From Arachnopeziza araneosa (Eukaryota; Ascomycota; Leotiomycetes; Helotiales; Arachnopezizaceae): DNA of 64,000 bases. The stretch spans positions 824,169-888,168 of the forward strand of contig QYAI01000005.1 of assembly GCA_003988855.1 (NCBI GenBank). Reading direction: 5' to 3'. Below the pieces are notes generated by a model. That model was given only the letters and a program-made list of their open reading frames with translations, ran no database searches and was not told where the DNA came from. Below are positions 47,568-57,834 of the stretch, in pieces. Numbering within the stretch: the stretch's first letter is position 1; the number at the start of each line of letters is the position of its first letter. Position numbers and translations under genes: made by a program.

Positions 47568-49091
47568 ATGGCTAGTGGCCTGTACAATTCGTTGATTCTC
47601 TTCATCATTCTGTCACTTGTTGTACCTCCCATATCTTCCCAAGCTACAAGCAACGCTGTCTCTGCAACCTTTGTTGGCTCACCCATCCCCACATCTATTC
47701 AAGGAGACAGCACCTACACTCTCCTCGGCTGCTATGTTGAACCACCTGCAAGCAGCGGTCACCGAGCCCTTGGCTCCTCAGGGACCTACATCACACCTTC
47801 CGGCCTCGATGCCAATTCTCTAACTGTTCAACAATGTCTCCAGGCTTGTACAACAGCACTAGATTCCACTGGTTCAGACGCATATCCCTACGCTGGGCTG
47901 GAAAATTCAAAGTAGGTCAGGTTTCCCTTCTCCCTTCAAATATGTTTACACGTTTTCAGTGAATGCTACTGCTCTCCAGTCTTTCTCACCAATTCAACCC
48001 ATATCGTCTCGTCCGGGTTCTGCACCAGTCCTTGCACTGGTGATTCAACAACTGCTTGTGGTGGATTCGGCTACGTGGATGTCTACCAATTGACCTCCAA
48101 CGTCCATTCCAGTTCCTCCTTATCTTCGTCCGTTGCATCATCAACCAAACTTTCTACATCCAGTACCTCTACAATCCCTACTTCATCTTCAACGTCATCA
48201 GCATCTCCAAGCGCAGCCTCAACCTCTTCAACGCCTACGGCAGCCCCAGCCTCACCAAAATCATCTCTCTCAGGTGGCGCCATTGCTGGAATCGTGATTG
48301 GCTCCATTGCTGGCCTCCTACTTCTTCTCTCTCTCTGCTGCTGCTTCCGCCAGCGGCTCAAGAAAAAGCAGAATCAAAAATCTCAACCCCCCCCCTATCC
48401 CATCAACATTGTCGATACCCCAGGTTTCATCAATCCCGACCCCCGCCGCAATGGTGTTATCTACCCCTCCGACAGCGCTTCTCCCAGACCCTGGGAAGTC
48501 CGCGATCCACATATCCAACCCTATAATCCAGAACTAAGTGTCTCTCCCAATATGAATCCGAGCAACGCCACCAATTCTACCAATGCCTCTCGGCCCCTCG
48601 GTTTCTTCCGGGATGGCTCCCGGCGCCGCGCCACCCTCGAACACTGGAAATCCGGCGGCCCATCCGAACTGGAAGGCAACGGTGAGAGAAGCGGAGAGCA
48701 GAGCGCTGTCGGTACATTCACCAACGACGATCTCCTCGAAGGGTTCAACCAAAGCGGTGGAAGAGAGAGGGTCACGAGTTGGCGAGCTGGGGATGACGAG
48801 GCGCTGAAACGTGAATATGGACCCTCTAGGTCTCAGACCTTCCCATTAGTAGGGCAGGATCGTGCTGAGCTACCAGAGGCTAGAAAAGGTGATGCGGCGA
48901 GTCTAGGGAGAGGTGTTGAGGTTCCAGAGAGTCCAATTCTCGGGAGAAGGGAGGCGATGGCTGAGCAGGTCAACTCGGGCGCGGGAGGCGGTAGGGAAGC
49001 GGCTGAGACGACGGCAACTGGCGGTTGGAGTCCTAAAGAGACCACTACTAGGAGAGATGCGCGGAAACTTCCACAGGATAGAGTAGGGTAG
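47568..49091 (+). CDS. WSC-domain single-pass membrane protein (cell-wall sensor-like)
   Basis: Predicted 491 aa from two exons, 47568-47911 and 47960-49091. The 48-nt intron joins AGLENSN to ECYCSPVFL inside the WSC domain. Order: signal peptide (MASGLYNSLILFIILSLVVP); WSC domain ~50-165 with TYTLLGCYVEP, NSLTVQQCLQAC, ECYCSPVFL, CTSPCTGDSTTACGG and VDVYQL; Ser/Thr stalk ~168-220; transmembrane helix GGAIAGIVIGSIAGLLLLLS followed by CCCFRQRLKKK; and a ~250-aa cytoplasmic tail rich in Pro, Asn and Glu with RREAMAEQ near the end. Such proteins bind wall glycans and many signal to Rho1/PKC wall-integrity pathways, as for yeast Wsc1 and Mid2. Here the signalling role is inferred from architecture. 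The tail is long compared with yeast Wsc proteins. Confidence 0.9.
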
Positions 49092-49579
49092 AGTCAGAGC
49101 TCTGATTTCGAGCTTGGAACTCCTGTTTATTTTGGCTCTGGACAAATCTATCGATTATTTGAATATAAGTTCTCCAGGATTCATAATATGAATTTCTATT
49201 TTGTGTTCAAATTCGCTCTTTTATTTTAGTATTCGCTGTATATCTCTGACTCTTCTGATCTCTTTATCCGATAAATCTCTCTCACGGTGAGATATGATTT
49301 TATCTTTTAATACTTCTTGACTGTATGGGGGAGTTTGATTCTTCCTTGGCTTTTTGAATGGGAAGGGGAATGATGGAAAGATATGGTTGTTGTGAATGAA
49401 GAAGAAAATGATAAGTGACAAGAGATATTATTGGTTAACGTTAGAACGGTTGGAGAATGAACAAAAGGTGAGAGAATCGATAGCTCTAGTTCCATTCTTC
49501 TTGAGAGAAAATACCGTCGAAGCCTTGGTTGCTGCATCTACCTCTACCTCTACCTTTACTCTCGCCCACAAGGATCCCG

Positions 49580-50050
49580 CTACTTTCCCAAAATCCGCAG
49601 CCGATCGATCCTTGTAAATACACCCTCCTCCTCCATGCCATCGTCATCGCTCAGCCCATTGACAAAAAACAACACGACTGATTGCGTCCTGGAATTTGAC
49701 AAAGTGTATGTAGATGCAGTCGCGGTCTCGTTGTCCCAGCTCGTCTCTACGAGGTTGAAGCTCGCATCTCGGCTAATCCACGTGCTTCGTCGAAATCCAG
49801 ATTGTGGCTGGTGTTCTTGAAGAGCTTGATGGGGGTGGATCGGAGAATCTTCTCGTCGCTGGCGTTTGGAGGGGGGATGGAGGTTATGTGGAGGGTGTGG
49901 ATTTTGACTGTGCGGTGGAAGGGGATGAAGATCAGCAATTGCTCGTCAACGTCAGATTGGAAAAAATGTTCCATATGCTCCTTAGTTGGCTGCGAATTGA
50001 ATGCTGATAAAGTGGCTTCCCGATATCGCGTTGGAACCTCGAAATTCGAT
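49580..50050 (-). pseudogene. PITH-domain protein remnant
   Basis: The minus strand from an acceptor at 50051 (cacag) reads EVPTRYREATLSAFNSQPTK, then the PITH signature SDVDEQLLIFIPFHRTVKIH and PIKLFKNTSHNLDFDEA. The frame is lost near 49787. One base away it resumes as RDASFNLVETSWDNETATA and ends SVVLFFVNGLSDDDGMEEEG, then TRIDRLRILGK with a stop at 49580-49582. PITH domains interact with proteasome components in thioredoxin-like proteins. A 35-nt intron (gtggat...cgtag) could restore frame, but that is shorter than any other intron here, so a frameshift is more likely. Upstream exons are not clear (50139-50324 may hold one). Confidence 0.55.
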
Positions 50051-50325
50051 CTGTGATATTTTCACTTTACTCGAAATGTTATTGAATCCTTTGGGGACTG
50101 CAGCACCAAACCAAAACTCGCTGAGAGCCCAATGTCAGTCATCCTCCTTTATCTTGAATTGTTTGTAGACTCACTTCTCTTGGGTCGAACCATTGTTTGC
50201 AGGACTCGAGCTGCTTGATCCGGGATGGACACCGTATGGCCCAAGCACTCGTTCCCATTCCCGGGAAAGGTCTTGGAGGCCCCATTCCGTCGTTTCCATT
50301 GTTGATAAGCTGCGGAACAACCAAC

Positions 50326-52240
50326 TCAACCGTACAACACGATCTTGAGTATCATGGTGTTCTTTCCCTGGAGCTTCTTCTCACCCTGTGAGCACTTGAA
50401 TGAACATATCTTTGGCTTCCTTGTATCTTCGTAGCCCAGCGGCATCATCGTAACGTTGATCATGCAAAATAATGTAGTCGGATGGGTTTCCCCCAAGGTT
50501 TTCTTAAATCCTTTGAAAGCACGGGAGTGCATCTCTTCTGCAAGTTTGTCTTTAATTGGCCAGAGAGAGAGCTGCCCAGATTGTCAACGGTTTTGAGAGT
50601 GGGCGGATGGTCTTCACCGAAAACTTTCTCTTTTCGGTTTAATGGTCTCTGGAAAAAGTTCTCGGCTTCGGCGAACTGGCCTCGCTCGAAGAAACTTGCG
50701 CCAACGTTGTTGCAGGTGTGGGAAATCGATGGATAGCCCTTTTCAAATAAATTTTCCCTTCTTTCCAACTCAACTTTATGCATCTTGACTGCATCTTCAT
50801 ATTTCTCTTGGAGATCCAAATTGCTTGCGAGATTTTCGATAGTATTCAGAGTGTCAAGATGGGTTTTTCTCAGTGTCATCTCTTTAGCTCTGGATACTGT
50901 ATGCTGTATGGTATATCTCTTCCGCGGCTTTGTACTTGCCTCGCGTAGAAAATTGGCGACAGTATTGATGATACTCAATATTCTTGGGTGACCTTTCCCG
51001 TTTGACTTTTCGCTCAGGTTCGCCGCCTTCTGAGTCAATCCTTCTGCTATTTCGAAATCAGCATTGAGATAATGTCGATATCCCCGATAGTAGGACCTCC
51101 AAATCACGATGTAGGGGATATTATCAGGTAAATCGTTAAATCCTTCTAGGGCACGCTGCATCATTTCGTCTGCCTCGTTGTGTTTCCCTTGACTCTGGAG
51201 ACATGATGCAAAAACTGCAACAACGGACAATGTAACGCGATTTTTCTTTCCAAACACAGCGTTGCATCCCTTCAAAAGGCTGGAATACATCCTCTCCGCT
51301 GCATCGTATCTTCCTTGATCCACGAAAACTTAAGCGATTTTGTACATCATGTTTATCGTTTTCAAATTGGTTTCCCCCGCCGTGTTTTCCCACTCCCTCA
51401 ATGCCTCGCTCAGGAACTCTTCTGCCTGATCGTATTTTCCTTGTGAGTGAAGGCAGAAAAATTCTTTAAGAATCTGTAGCAATAAGAGTTGAGAATCCGA
51501 AGTCTAACACTTTAGAACGATGTTTCCATTCGAATATAAGGATATTGGCTAGCTTGATGTGACCATGAATGACATCTATCTCTAATTATCAGAATGTAGT
51601 AGTTGTAAGAGCTCTTGAAACTTACGACAGGAATGCATAATCATAATCGCAGTTCCAATGTTGATGCAGAGTTGTAGTCTGTCTGCCAAAGATAACTGGC
51701 TTCCTTCCTTTGGCTCCATAAAAAGAGCCATGTTTCTTAGTTGTGCTTTTTCAGAAAAAAGAAAAGACTGGCCAGACTTTTCCTGTTTTCTCGTCAGTTT
51801 CCCAACATACCCCTTCCAGGTCGATGATGTTGGGATATTCTTTGATGACTCGGTACCAAGAATAGACATCTCGACTACGAGGGCTCGAAACATATTAAAC
51901 TCCACCCCCGAAGGTTTTAGTAAGCCATTCAGAGGTTTAGTAAGCTTATATACGAAATTCGCTTCCAAACTTATCTGTGATTGTCGTACTTCAGCAGTGG
52001 CCCCATCACCTGCGATATTCTAGGCCAGGTTGACGTGTGATCGGAAAGGGTTCAATTGGTGTCTCTGTAGAACGGCAAGCATGGTGATGAAGTTGTAATA
52101 TTTACCCCTTCACTGTCTATCCAAGCCGTGCTTGCACTCCGAGAGATGTTGCCGTCATTATTCACAAATGTTGTTAAATTCCCGTCCGGCCCACTTCCAT
52201 TTGGAAGATTAGATGACTGGTAATTCTCATGTGTCGGCAT
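50326..52240 (-). pseudogene. Protein kinase-TPR protein (NLR-like family), inactivated
   Basis: Starts at ATG 52240. Exons 52240-52106, 52019-51626 and 51581-51466 (introns 86 and 44 nt) encode a kinase-like domain: FRALVVEMSILGTES, FSEKAQLRNMALFME, SLADRLQLCINIGTA, the catalytic-loop analogue DVIHGHIKLANILIFE (HGHIK in place of HGDIK/HRDLK) and SKVLDFGFSTLI (DFG). A stop at 51466-51468 cuts the domain short. One frame away, tetratricopeptide repeats begin (CLHSQGKYDQAEEFLSEALR); they meet an in-frame TAA at 51330-51332, continue from GRYDAAERMYSSLLKGCNAV through GEDHPPTLKTVDNLGS, and shift frame again near 50540 (AFKGFKKTLGETHPTTL), ending at 50326. The kinase C-lobe is missing. Kinase+TPR proteins belong to fungal NLR-like signalling repertoires. 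Three lesions make this a pseudogene. Confidence 0.75.
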
Positions 52241-52668
52241 GATATGTGGAGGAAGATGTATAGTTTAGGTTGAATTTTTGTAATAATATTTTGAAATGGA
52301 ATTGAATTATTGAATGGTGCTAATCTCGGTAATCCAAGTATCGATATTCTCAGCCCTGGGAGATTTGCCACACAATATCATTCTCATACGACTTGAGAAA
52401 TAGTGCCAAAGCGTGTTGTTCTGTCAGCCACAGGCTATTTCCTATGGGTGGCTACGCTAACAAATTCTTTAGAGCGAAGGATTGCACAACATAAACGAAA
52501 TATTTAACCACAAAATGCTGAGGCATCATCAAGCCTTCTCATGCCAGCGAGAGTACAAAAGAAAGAAAAATGGTATCCAAGACAGGAAGGAATCACTTAG
52601 CACTCACCGCGCTCTTCGTCTAAATATGTCGCGGGTTCTAGTCTGATACCTTGATAAGCCTCTATTGA
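52241..52668. other. Intergenic region
   Basis: 5' flank of the kinase-TPR relic and 3' flank of the esterase gene. AT-rich; nothing else seen. Confidence 0.4.
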
Positions 52669-53763
52669 TTATGATATAGCTACCAGCAAGAAACTGGTTG
52701 TTAACAACACTGCTCCAAATACTGTAGGTTTGGAAATGATTCTTCCAGCGCTGGTTAATGCTACCTGTGTGGGAGATGTTGTGGATCCAGAGGACTTTGT
52801 CGCCTTTGCAGGCAATCTAGAGTTCCCCAAGCTCGAGGTTGAGTTCTCCAATGGCGCTATCAAAAACCCCTTACTGATTACTTCTTGAATACCTCCGAAC
52901 CAGACGTTCGCCATCTTGACATATCCTGCATCATTGGGATGTCTGCCATCAGCAAGGTCGGTTACCAGTGGCCCGCCTTGGCGCATATCAACCAAAACAA
53001 ATTTTGCGCCTGCTGCTTCCATCGAAGTTGCCAACGCTGTGTACTGTGGAAAGAAATTAGCATCGTATTATTCCCGAGAGTCAGGGTCAGAGTTGTGACG
53101 CTCGCCCCAAGCCTTGGGCAGCCGTATTCTGAGAGGGGCAGAACAAAACTAGGTTTCTCAAGGGGGATTTACCTGTTGGTTCACACTCACACGACAGGCA
53201 TCTTGTGCTGCGACGGAGTTGACAAGAATAGTCGTAAGAACCACCGTGGCACCTGGGCTTTGTTTAAATATGTTGTTGATCATTGCTGTGACATCTGCGC
53301 CTGCATTCGGTACAGTTCCACCATTATTGCAGTTATTTGTTCCGGCATCGATAAGGACCAGATTGGGTAAGAGTTTCGGCGCCTATGCAGGAATTAACAC
53401 TCTGCGCAGCTTCTTCACAACAAAATGGCAAAGCTTCCTCTGAGTGAAACTTACAGCATTCTTTGCAGCAGTAGCAATCTCCGAGATCACGAAACCGGAT
53501 GTGGCCTCAACAGCATTATCACTGAAGGTACCATGTGTCTTGGTTCCTACGTAGTGGACAGTGTTGCCATTGGTGAGGAGCAGGTCCTCAAGATCTTTCC
53601 TGTAGCTATCTCCAGTGGTAGAGCCGACTCCAAAAGTGACTGATGCGCCTAATGACATGATGCGGAAAGGAACCGTTGTTGTATTAATATTAGCTGCATT
53701 TGCCAAGAAATTCAAATGCCCAAACCATGCCAGCATGGCGACCAACCCGAGAAAGGAAAGCAT
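52669..53763 (-). CDS. SGNH/GDSL esterase (CE3-like), membrane- or GPI-anchored
   Basis: Predicted 297 aa from three exons: 53763-53455, 53382-53173 and 53043-52669 (introns 72 and 129 nt, all phase 0). A signal peptide or N-terminal anchor (MLSFLGLVAMLAWFGHLNFL) precedes the catalytic blocks: block I IMSLGASVTFGVGSTTG with nucleophile Ser41; VHYVGTKTHGTFSDNAVEAT; block III LVLIDAGTNNCNNGG (D115, N118/N119 oxyanion region); and block V LADGRHPNDAGYVKMA with Asp205 and His208. This is the order in carbohydrate-esterase family 3 acetylxylan esterases and related fungal SGNH hydrolases. The C terminus has a Ser/Thr-rich linker and a hydrophobic tail (TVFGAVLLTTSFLLVAIS), so the enzyme is probably held at the cell surface. 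A role in deacetylating wall or plant polysaccharide is inferred. Confidence 0.87.
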
Positions 53764-54348
53764 GTTTAAATTATAGAATTAAAAGATTAAAAGGGGTTAG
53801 AGAGAAAACCTGCCAAGCAGGAGAAAAGGGAAAAAAACGAAATACTCTCTATATCTGAGAAAAAGACCGAAGTTTTGAGTATGAGATGGCATGAATCTGG
53901 CTCGCTTATGCTTTCCTATGAGACGTTTCGGGTAACACCTGCAACAGATAATCGGAGTTTTGCGTTCAAGTCTCGGTCAATCGCTTGGGTCTTCCAAACC
54001 GGCATATGCCGATATTTTCTAGGTTGCTAAAACCCCAGGCTAAGAGCCACCCTTCGAAATAATGGACGAAAATACAAGACGTTTACATGTTATGTTTCTA
54101 AAAACTTCGTCAGTTCAGAATGCGGACGGCCGTTTGACGCTCTTTGCATTGTACCAGGGAAAGTTGAATGTTGCTATTGTAAAAAAAGTAGGCATTCCAA
54201 GGGAATGGGCAGTTTCGCTAATATAATATCATCATTTTGACATAGTTTTAACTTGATCAAAGGGGGCTGTTTCGAGCCTCCGCCTGCACTTGCCTTTATT
54301 CCCAAAGCCTTGTCTCGCTTGACTCTTGCTTGATTCCTACCCAGGTTT
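53764..54348. other. Promoter-side spacer of the esterase gene
   Basis: No gene seen. It lies between the esterase start and the inverted-repeat element. Confidence 0.4.
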
Positions 54349-54357
54349 ACTGACGCT

Positions 54358-54567
54358 TATGCTGCTCAATGGGTACCCATCTGGGTACCCATGGGCCCAT
54401 GCCATCCCTGTTTTAAGTATGCCTAAGCTGTAAGAATATCAATTTTCGCTAGAATTCGCGAATAACTTCAACCGCAGTATCGGTCTCTAAGCTCACATAA
54501 AATTTTCAGAATATTTGACCAAGATGTACGTCTATGCATTTTTCATGGGTACCCATTGAGCAGCGTA
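54358..54567. mobile_element. 210-bp nonautonomous DNA transposon (MITE) with 23-bp TIRs and 9-bp TSD
   Basis: The left end tatgctgctcaatgggtaccc... (54358-54380) is the inverse of the right end (54545-54567) over 23 bp, with a single mismatch at position 3 (t/c). The element is flanked by a perfect 9-bp direct repeat actgacgct (54349-54357 and 54568-54576). The interior is AT-rich without coding capacity; a second gggtaccca copy lies just inside the left end. Terminal inverted repeats plus a 9-bp target duplication are typical of Mutator-like (MULE) elements, so a MULE-derived MITE is the best reading. Near-perfect ends and duplication suggest recent insertion. Confidence 0.85.
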
Positions 54568-54864
54568 ACTGACGCTTGGCTCAGGCTTACTCACTACCGC
54601 TCAGGCTTGCTCACCAGCATCTACTCATGTTCAAAGACAGAAATAGAAAATACTTGTGTTATATTACCACGCCGATCATGCCGTAATGGATATGCGATAG
54701 TAAGAAATTTCGAGCTAATTGAAGCAATTGTAAAGATCCAGATCTGGACGAGGCAAGAATTGAAGGGTGACTGCAAATGTTATTAAAATGCTTTTGATAT
54801 GCCAGCATCCTGACCGCAGTAAGAGAAGCAGGAAGATATATAGTTGCTATAATATTGAGAGCTT

Positions 54865-55521
54865 TCAAAGTTCTTGAATGTCTCTGACCCGTGCTAGCGT
54901 AGCAAATGCTGTGTTTTCCTGCTGAATTTGATGGGTGACGGTTTGCACCTCTTTTAGACTGCACTGAATTGCTTCCTTTATCTCTCGAAGAGATTCAACG
55001 TCACGAGTATTTAGGATTGTAAAGAGCTGTTCGAGAGCGTCAATTCTTATTCCTCTAGGCACCAAAGGATAATATTCATCAGGTAGAGCATACCAATTTC
55101 CTTGTTCCCGTCGAGTGTTGCAAGATACGTTGAAATTCTCGTCGATAGCCTTCAAGTTGATTAGTGTAGATTTCAATCTCTGCTAACATTGCTCACCAAA
55201 ATTCGGTAGATTTGAATTGATGAGACGGCGGAAGTGCTGAGAGCAACCGCTCAGAACATTCAGATATGAAAGAAGTGCTCCAGATGTGCGAAGAAGTGTG
55301 GATACTTCCAAACCTATCAGTGCATGTGGAGTCGACTCGCTTGTTGCAGTGGAGATGGAGAATTGGATCTTTCGTGAGCTCAAGGTGGATGTCAGCACTT
55401 TTGATATCTCGAGAAGTGCTTCGATTTTGACGTTGAACGAGAATACAGCTGCAAAATCATCATGAATTCCAAGCACAGTGGATGAGGAAGAGGTGTCTTG
55501 AAGGGATAGCCATCCTGAGCA
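54865..55521 (-). pseudogene. Uncharacterised coding region interrupted by one in-frame stop
   Basis: From a possible acceptor at 55522 the minus strand is open: SGWLSLQDTSSSSTVLGI, EALLEISKVLTSTLSSRKIQ, SALIG-type helices, SGCSQHFRRLINSNLPNFGE. It then meets a TAG at 55183-55185 and continues in the same frame with QRLKSTLINLKAIDENFNVS, YALPDEYYPLVPRGIRIDAL and a helical end (EAIQCSLKEVQTVTHQIQQE), stopping at 54865. A 47-nt GT-AG intron over the stop (gtgagc...gaag) exists but breaks the frame. Predicted mostly alpha-helical; no family recognised. No ATG is available at the 5' end, so an upstream exon is missing or the gene is truncated. Confidence 0.4.
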
Positions 55522-55569
55522 CTAATGTAAACCGTCAAATGATGTTAAATAATCAAATGGGGTGGCTAA

Positions 55570-56438
55570 CTACAATCTCCGAGAGCTGAAATTGCGAAGG
55601 ATAGCGTTCATAATGAGAACTATCGCGCTCTCGAATAGATAAATTCTGATATGATCAACGTGAAAGAAGAGTAGCGGCAGTATAATAACTGATCCTATAA
55701 CGTGTATCTTATAAAACCACCAGTAATATCTACGACGGAAGAATCCAGTCGAAGCAATTCCAAGAGTGAAAAGAATACCAGCGCTGATTATAGCAACTAC
55801 AATTTTCGATTGCCGAATGCTTTCCCAAAACATGTCCATTTGCACAAAGAAGATGCTGTACAATGATATGTGGATAGCGAAGAAGGCGATGATGATCTTT
55901 CCAGTGACTTTGTGCAACGATATGTTTAGTTTGTATGAACTCTTGAAGAGGAGCTGAGGTGGTGAATATGGATGCGGCATGGCGAGGAGGTAGTGGATAG
56001 GTAGCTGTGAGGCTGCGATGAGACCAAATCGTTTTGTGAGGTGCAAGTAATCTATGCTTGTCAGTATCTCATCTCTGATCAGGGAAAGGAGCTTCTGGTA
56101 CCAGGTGCAGTCTCGGCGACGCACAAGAAACCCAACCATGCAGCCCAGGCCAGTCCAAAGAACCATTGTCCATACGTGCCATATCCTCTGCCTACTTCTA
56201 CACCCAATTTGAAGTTTAAGCTACGTGCAACACGAACCAGTACGGCTACATTTCCTTTCTGAGATTTGCCTGCGAGTTTGCTGACGAGGGTCGAAACAAC
56301 GAAATTGCAGAACAGGATGATTAGATGAACTACAAGTTGCGAGATCTGTGCTAGATTCGCGTACCGATCCAATTGAATGCGTCGCTCCACGATAATCTCA
56401 GGTGTTTTTGCAAGAAATTTGTATCCGAAATTGCTCAT
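55570..56438 (-). CDS. Ferric-reductase-like membrane domain protein, lacking FAD/NAD domains
   Basis: Two exons, 56438-56102 and 56051-55570. The 50-nt intron (gtacca ... catag, with branch-like ctgac) joins LCVAETAP to DYLHLTKRFG, the normal family order. 272 aa. The predicted core of four to six spans matches the ferric-reductase transmembrane family: YGQWFFGLAWAAWLGFLCVA, LTKRFGLIAASQLPIHYLLA, LNISLHKVTGKIIIAFFAIH, FYKIHVIGSVIILPLLFFHV. Conserved histidines (LHK, AIH, KIH, FHVDH) are the expected haem ligands. Full-length relatives continue for ~250 residues with FAD- and NAD-binding domains. Here the frame ends right after the last span (ILRNFSSRRL, stop 55570-55572) and no FAD-domain sequence follows. 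So this is a truncated gene or a domain-only haem protein like those that work with a separate reductase. Confidence 0.72.
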
Positions 56439-57089
56439 AGTGATAGACTTTAGTCTTTATTTCGTGAACAAGCGTGAAGGGTGAGAGACAAAAAGAGATG
56501 GGAGAGCCATATTATAGGCAAGATGTCTTCTCTTTATACTCGTACCAAGCAAAGTATACTGTACGCTCATTTGTAGTGCTTTGGTTTAAACCGTAAGCAA
56601 CGTTGGTTTGAAGATTGGACCAGGATAATGTTTTCAGTCTATTTCGGTATGAGATTGACTTTACGAGTCCTTCGGCCCCACAAGCCGCGCGGGGAGGTGC
56701 GCCAAGCAGGGGAAATGCTTTAGGGCCGCGCGCGATGTTGCATTGTGCATGTAATCTGCAATATGCGGCAGGGGAAGTTTTCCTCTTTTCCGCACGACAG
56801 AGAGCTTCAAGAACCAGGTCTCGGCCAATAATGGATAACCAATTCGATCCAAATGCGCCCCTTGAATCAAACATTAAGTTCTTAGCAGGCAGGTGCTCAC
56901 TGCGATGAGTATGAGTACTTGCTCGAGCGAATTACACACATGATGGCTGTAGCAAGAAGGGGCACATTGAGTTTCAGACGGACTTCTTTTCGATCTTCAC
57001 GCTGATTTATCATGAACAGAATAAGTCTTCATATTCTGCATCACTTGCTGACCGCATACTATCTACTGCTGCATGGCGCATTCGTCCAT
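56439..57089. other. Intergenic region, no supported gene
   Basis: 5' flank of the ferric-reductase-like gene and 3' flank of the SDR gene. Overlapping frames at 56512-56908 on both strands have no signature. Confidence 0.4.
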
Positions 57090-57834
57090 CTAGAACTTGA
57101 CGTAACCCTGCCCTTTGACAAAGGTAGCGTGCCATGGGACTTCTCCCTCTCCGCTTGCGAGCTGAGTGAAGAAATCGGCATGCGCTTCACCGTCAAGCTG
57201 CATGCCCTTCTGGCTGCCATCGGCATTGCGCTCATCGGCGTAGAAGAAGCTGTTGGGAGCATTGGTCATCATCCATCTCGTCAGGCCAAAGTTGAACTTA
57301 CCGGTAGCCAAGCTTAGAATACTGAGTGTCTGCCGTGCCAATAAGGTAGGCAGAGGCCGACTTGCCAATGCCCAAGGTCACCGTGAGCAGTAGGGGGCCG
57401 ATCCCAGTGTTCTGCTTGTTGCCTGTGTAGATAAACACCTTCTTGGCGCCCTTTGCGAGAGTCTCCCAGCCCTTGACAGCTTCCTGAGCAGCCGCGTAGA
57501 CAGACACAGTGTTGGTGTTGAGGTTGGCGGCAAGGCTCTCCACTGGGATGGAAAACAGGTCGTCACCCGCAGGCGGCGTAAAGGCTGCAGCGTTGTACAC
57601 CACGACGTTCGGAGCGCTTTGGAACTCCATCTTGACGGCATCAAAAACCGCCGGAATTGATGAAGGGTTAGACAAGTCTGCCTTGACAGACAGGTAACCC
57701 TCTGCAATTTTGCCCTCTGTGGCTGTGCGAGAAGCGATAGCTACAGAATAACCTTTGTTGGCAAACTGCTTGGCGACGGCGGCACCAACTCTGGGGCCAG
57801 AGCCGAGGATGAGGGCGACGGGCTTAGAAGACAT
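57090..57834 (-). CDS. Short-chain dehydrogenase/reductase (SDR)
   Basis: Predicted 230 aa from exons 57834-57302 and 57249-57090. The 52-nt intron (gtaagt ... caacag) joins SKLGYR to FFYADERNADGSQKG. NAD(P)-dependent Rossmann oxidoreductase: MSSKPVALILGSGPRVGAAV carries the G-x-G-P-x-x-G nucleotide loop at ~11-17, followed by SVAIASRTA, VKADLSNPSSIP and VVYNAAAFTPPAGDD (NAG/NAA motif). The usual YxxxK active site is not obvious: the equivalent region reads IYTGNKQNTG ... GKSASAYLIGTADTQYSKLG. That is typical of a fungal SDR subgroup that also ends FFYADER...VKGQGYVKF. Single-domain length is slightly short of the classical 250. Upstream open frame extends only through TTG. Substrate unknown. 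Confidence 0.85.

Noticed and set aside
51136..51393. Minus-strand frame with RNRLSFRGSRKIRCSGEDVFQ
   Set aside because: Out-of-frame shadow of the TPR repeats of the kinase-TPR relic.
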